Shown here piece after piece: positions 62,614 through 64,000 of a stretch of DNA of 64,000 nt. The translations under genes were made by a program, and so were the position numbers. The notes below the pieces were generated by a model. The model worked only from the letters and a program-made list of their open reading frames with translations. It was not told where the DNA came from and ran no database searches. Position 1 is the first letter of the stretch. Each line of letters starts with the position of its first letter. This DNA is from Accumulibacter phosphatis (GTDB lineage: Bacteria > Pseudomonadota > Gammaproteobacteria > Burkholderiales > Rhodocyclaceae), in assembly GCF_000024165.1 (NCBI RefSeq), contig NC_013194.1, positions 4,526,001 to 4,590,000 on the forward strand. Direction: 5' to 3'.

Positions 62614-63165
62614 ATGGCCTTGAATACCCCCGTTTGTGATTTCGGCTGGCCGGCCGTCGACTTCGAACTCGCCGACACCCATGGTGCGCGTCACTCGCTG
62701 TCCACGCTGCGCGGCCCGAACGGGCTCTTGCTGATGTTCATCTGCAACCACTGCCCGTACGTCAAGGCCATCATCGACCGCATTTGCCGCGACGCGCGCG
62801 CGCTACAGGCGCAGGGGATCGGCGTCGCCGCGATCATGAGCAACGATCCTGCCGAATACCCCGAGGACTCCCTCGACAACATGCAGCGCGTCGCCGCACA
62901 ACTCGACTTCCCCTTCCCCTATCTGTACGACGCGACGCAGGACGTCGCCCGCCGCTACGGCGCCGTCTGCACCCCGGACTTCTTCGGCTTCAACCGCCAG
63001 CTCGAACTCCAGTACCGCGGGCGTCTGGATGCCAGCGGCCGTATGCCGGCCGCACCTGACGCGCGACGCGAGCTGGTCGAGGCAATGCGGCTGGTTGCCG
63101 AGAGCGGCCGCGGACCCGCGGAGCAGGTCGCCAGCATGGGCTGCTCGATCAAGTGGCGCTCCTGA
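62614..63165 (+). CDS. Thioredoxin/AhpC-TSA-fold family protein
   Basis: 183 residues from the ATG at 62614 (GGAGG lies 10 bases upstream; the ATG at 62605 is too close to it). ICNHCPYVKAI has the CxxC and GAVCTPDFFGF carries the other conserved Cys of this redoxin group. Probable cytoplasmic thiol peroxidase or oxidoreductase. Followed after 6 bp by the inositol-monophosphatase-like gene. Confidence 0.85.
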   Translation: MALNTPVCDFGWPAVDFELADTHGARHSLSTLRGPNGLLLMFICNHCPYVKAIIDRICRDARALQAQGIGVAAIMSNDPAEYPEDSLDNMQRVAAQLDFPFPYLYDATQDVARRYGAVCTPDFFGFNRQLELQYRGRLDASGRMPAAPDARRELVEAMRLVAESGRGPAEQVASMGCSIKWRS

Positions 63166-63171
63166 TTGATC

Positions 63172-64000
63172 ATGAGCGAGCCAGACCGCAGGAGCAAGCC
63201 GCCAAGTGCTGACAGTGAACTAAAAAGCATGCTCGACGCCACTGTCGCGCTGGTTCGCGAAGTCGCGCAGCGAGAAATCATGCCGCGCTTCCTGCGCGTC
63301 AGGCACGGGCAGCGCAAGGACGACGGCTCGCTGTGTTCTGAGGCCGACCTCGCCGCCCAGCATTTCCTCCTCGAACGCCTGACGGAGATTCACGGTTGCC
63401 CGATCATCGGTGAGGAAATGACGGCGGCCGAGCAACAGGCCATCTGGCACGCTGGCAACAGCGACAACCTTGGGCTGTGGTGCATCGACCCGATCGACGG
63501 GACGACCAACTTCATCAATGGCTTGCCCGTCTTTGCCGTGTCCATCGCCTGGATGAGGGCACGACGAACGCGCCTGGCGGTAACCTATAACCCGATCACC
63601 GACGAAATGTTCTATGCCCGCGAGGGCCATGGCGCCTACCTCAATGGCCGCCGCCTGCCTCTGCGCCAGGTGCACGCGGACATCGGGCGTGCCGTCGGCG
63701 GCGTCGACTTCAAGCGAATCCCCAAACATCTGGCTGACCAGATCGCCGTCAACCCGCCCTTCTACTCGCAGCGCAACTTCGGCAGTTCGACTCTCGACTG
63801 GTGCAACCTCGCCGCCGGTCGACTCGATCTCTACCTGCACGGTGGTCAGATGCTCTGGGATTACGCCGCCGGCAGCCTGATCCTGCGCGAAGCGGGTGGG
63901 CGCATGTGCACCCTGGCCCACGACGACTATGACGCAGACGACGTTTGGCGCCGCCCGGTCATCGCCGCGCTACACCCGGCCGTCTTTACCGCCTGGCGCA
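63172..64000 (+). CDS. Inositol-monophosphatase-like phosphatase (partial, 3' end outside window)
   Basis: 276 codons visible from the ATG at 63172. Metal-binding motifs GEEM and DPIDGTTNFINGLP, and later WDYAAGSLILREAGG are the family signature. Members hydrolyse phosphate from inositol, histidinol or PAP; substrate not determined here. The final part of the protein is beyond the window edge. Likely in one unit with the thioredoxin-like gene. Confidence 0.9.
   Translation, partial: MSEPDRRSKPPSADSELKSMLDATVALVREVAQREIMPRFLRVRHGQRKDDGSLCSEADLAAQHFLLERLTEIHGCPIIGEEMTAAEQQAIWHAGNSDNLGLWCIDPIDGTTNFINGLPVFAVSIAWMRARRTRLAVTYNPITDEMFYAREGHGAYLNGRRLPLRQVHADIGRAVGGVDFKRIPKHLADQIAVNPPFYSQRNFGSSTLDWCNLAAGRLDLYLHGGQMLWDYAAGSLILREAGGRMCTLAHDDYDADDVWRRPVIAALHPAVFTAWR

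Overview
The window looks like chromosomal DNA of a high-GC betaproteobacterium, most likely a Rhodocyclales member near Candidatus Accumulibacter. This rests on the betaproteobacterial-type rRNA operon (16S, tRNA-Ile, tRNA-Ala, 23S, 5S), the housekeeping block ftsYEX / coaD / rsmD / rpiA / argA, a two-domain polyphosphate:AMP phosphotransferase gene, and protein style. The genus is inference from reading only.

Region 1 (1-18 kb) is dominated by metal-handling genes. A TonB-dependent receptor, a PepSY membrane protein, TonB and ExbB form one minus-strand operon, with a DUF4198 periplasmic protein divergent to it. An IS91-type element with its own tyrosine recombinase follows and appears to have cut off the 3' end of a NosL-like copper lipoprotein/Tat protein gene, which also carries a TGA inside its twin-arginine signal. 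Then comes a tightly packed minus-strand operon of eleven genes (17719 to 9462): two small membrane/exported proteins, an FtsX-type ABC permease and its ATPase, a polytopic membrane protein with a His-Cys motif, a TlpA-like thioredoxin lipoprotein, a free-standing 60-residue Cys-rich metal-binding protein, two small membrane proteins, a copper-type P1B ATPase and a SafE/TauE-like membrane protein. An outer-membrane barrel gene runs divergently. Four transcription units here (receptor operon, nosL, the eleven-gene operon, the barrel) share the same 17-bp imperfect palindrome in the same orientation, 22-23 bp upstream of a plausible -10 box. This looks like an undescribed regulon for metal (probably copper) acquisition and delivery, and it is the main finding.

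Region 2 (19.6-25 kb) holds nikR and a second TonB-dependent receptor followed by an ABC-3-type metal transporter (ATPase, permease, binding protein) and a SAM methyltransferase. All five downstream genes are stop/start coupled. The binding protein lacks the usual metal-ligand histidines.

Region 3 (25-38 kb) is a minus-strand alpha-2-macroglobulin (yfa/mag-type) cluster: DUF2138, DUF1175, a thioester-containing macroglobulin, DUF2300, two DUF2135 proteins, an orphan exported protein and a DUF3142 lipoprotein. Duplication relics lie at its 3' end.

Region 4 (38-47 kb) has a MerR-B12-binding regulator, mnmD, the complete rRNA operon with terminator, boxA elements and tandem promoters, and tyrS. 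Region 5 (47-50.4 kb) is an OapA/M23-type peptidase gene split by an IS1634-type element. Region 6 (50.5-64 kb) is housekeeping: ferredoxin, coaD, rsmD, two M16 peptidases, ftsY-ftsE-ftsX, dgkA, rpiA, yggX, argA, polyphosphate:AMP phosphotransferase, rsmE, a thioredoxin-like protein, and an inositol-monophosphatase-like gene running off the end.
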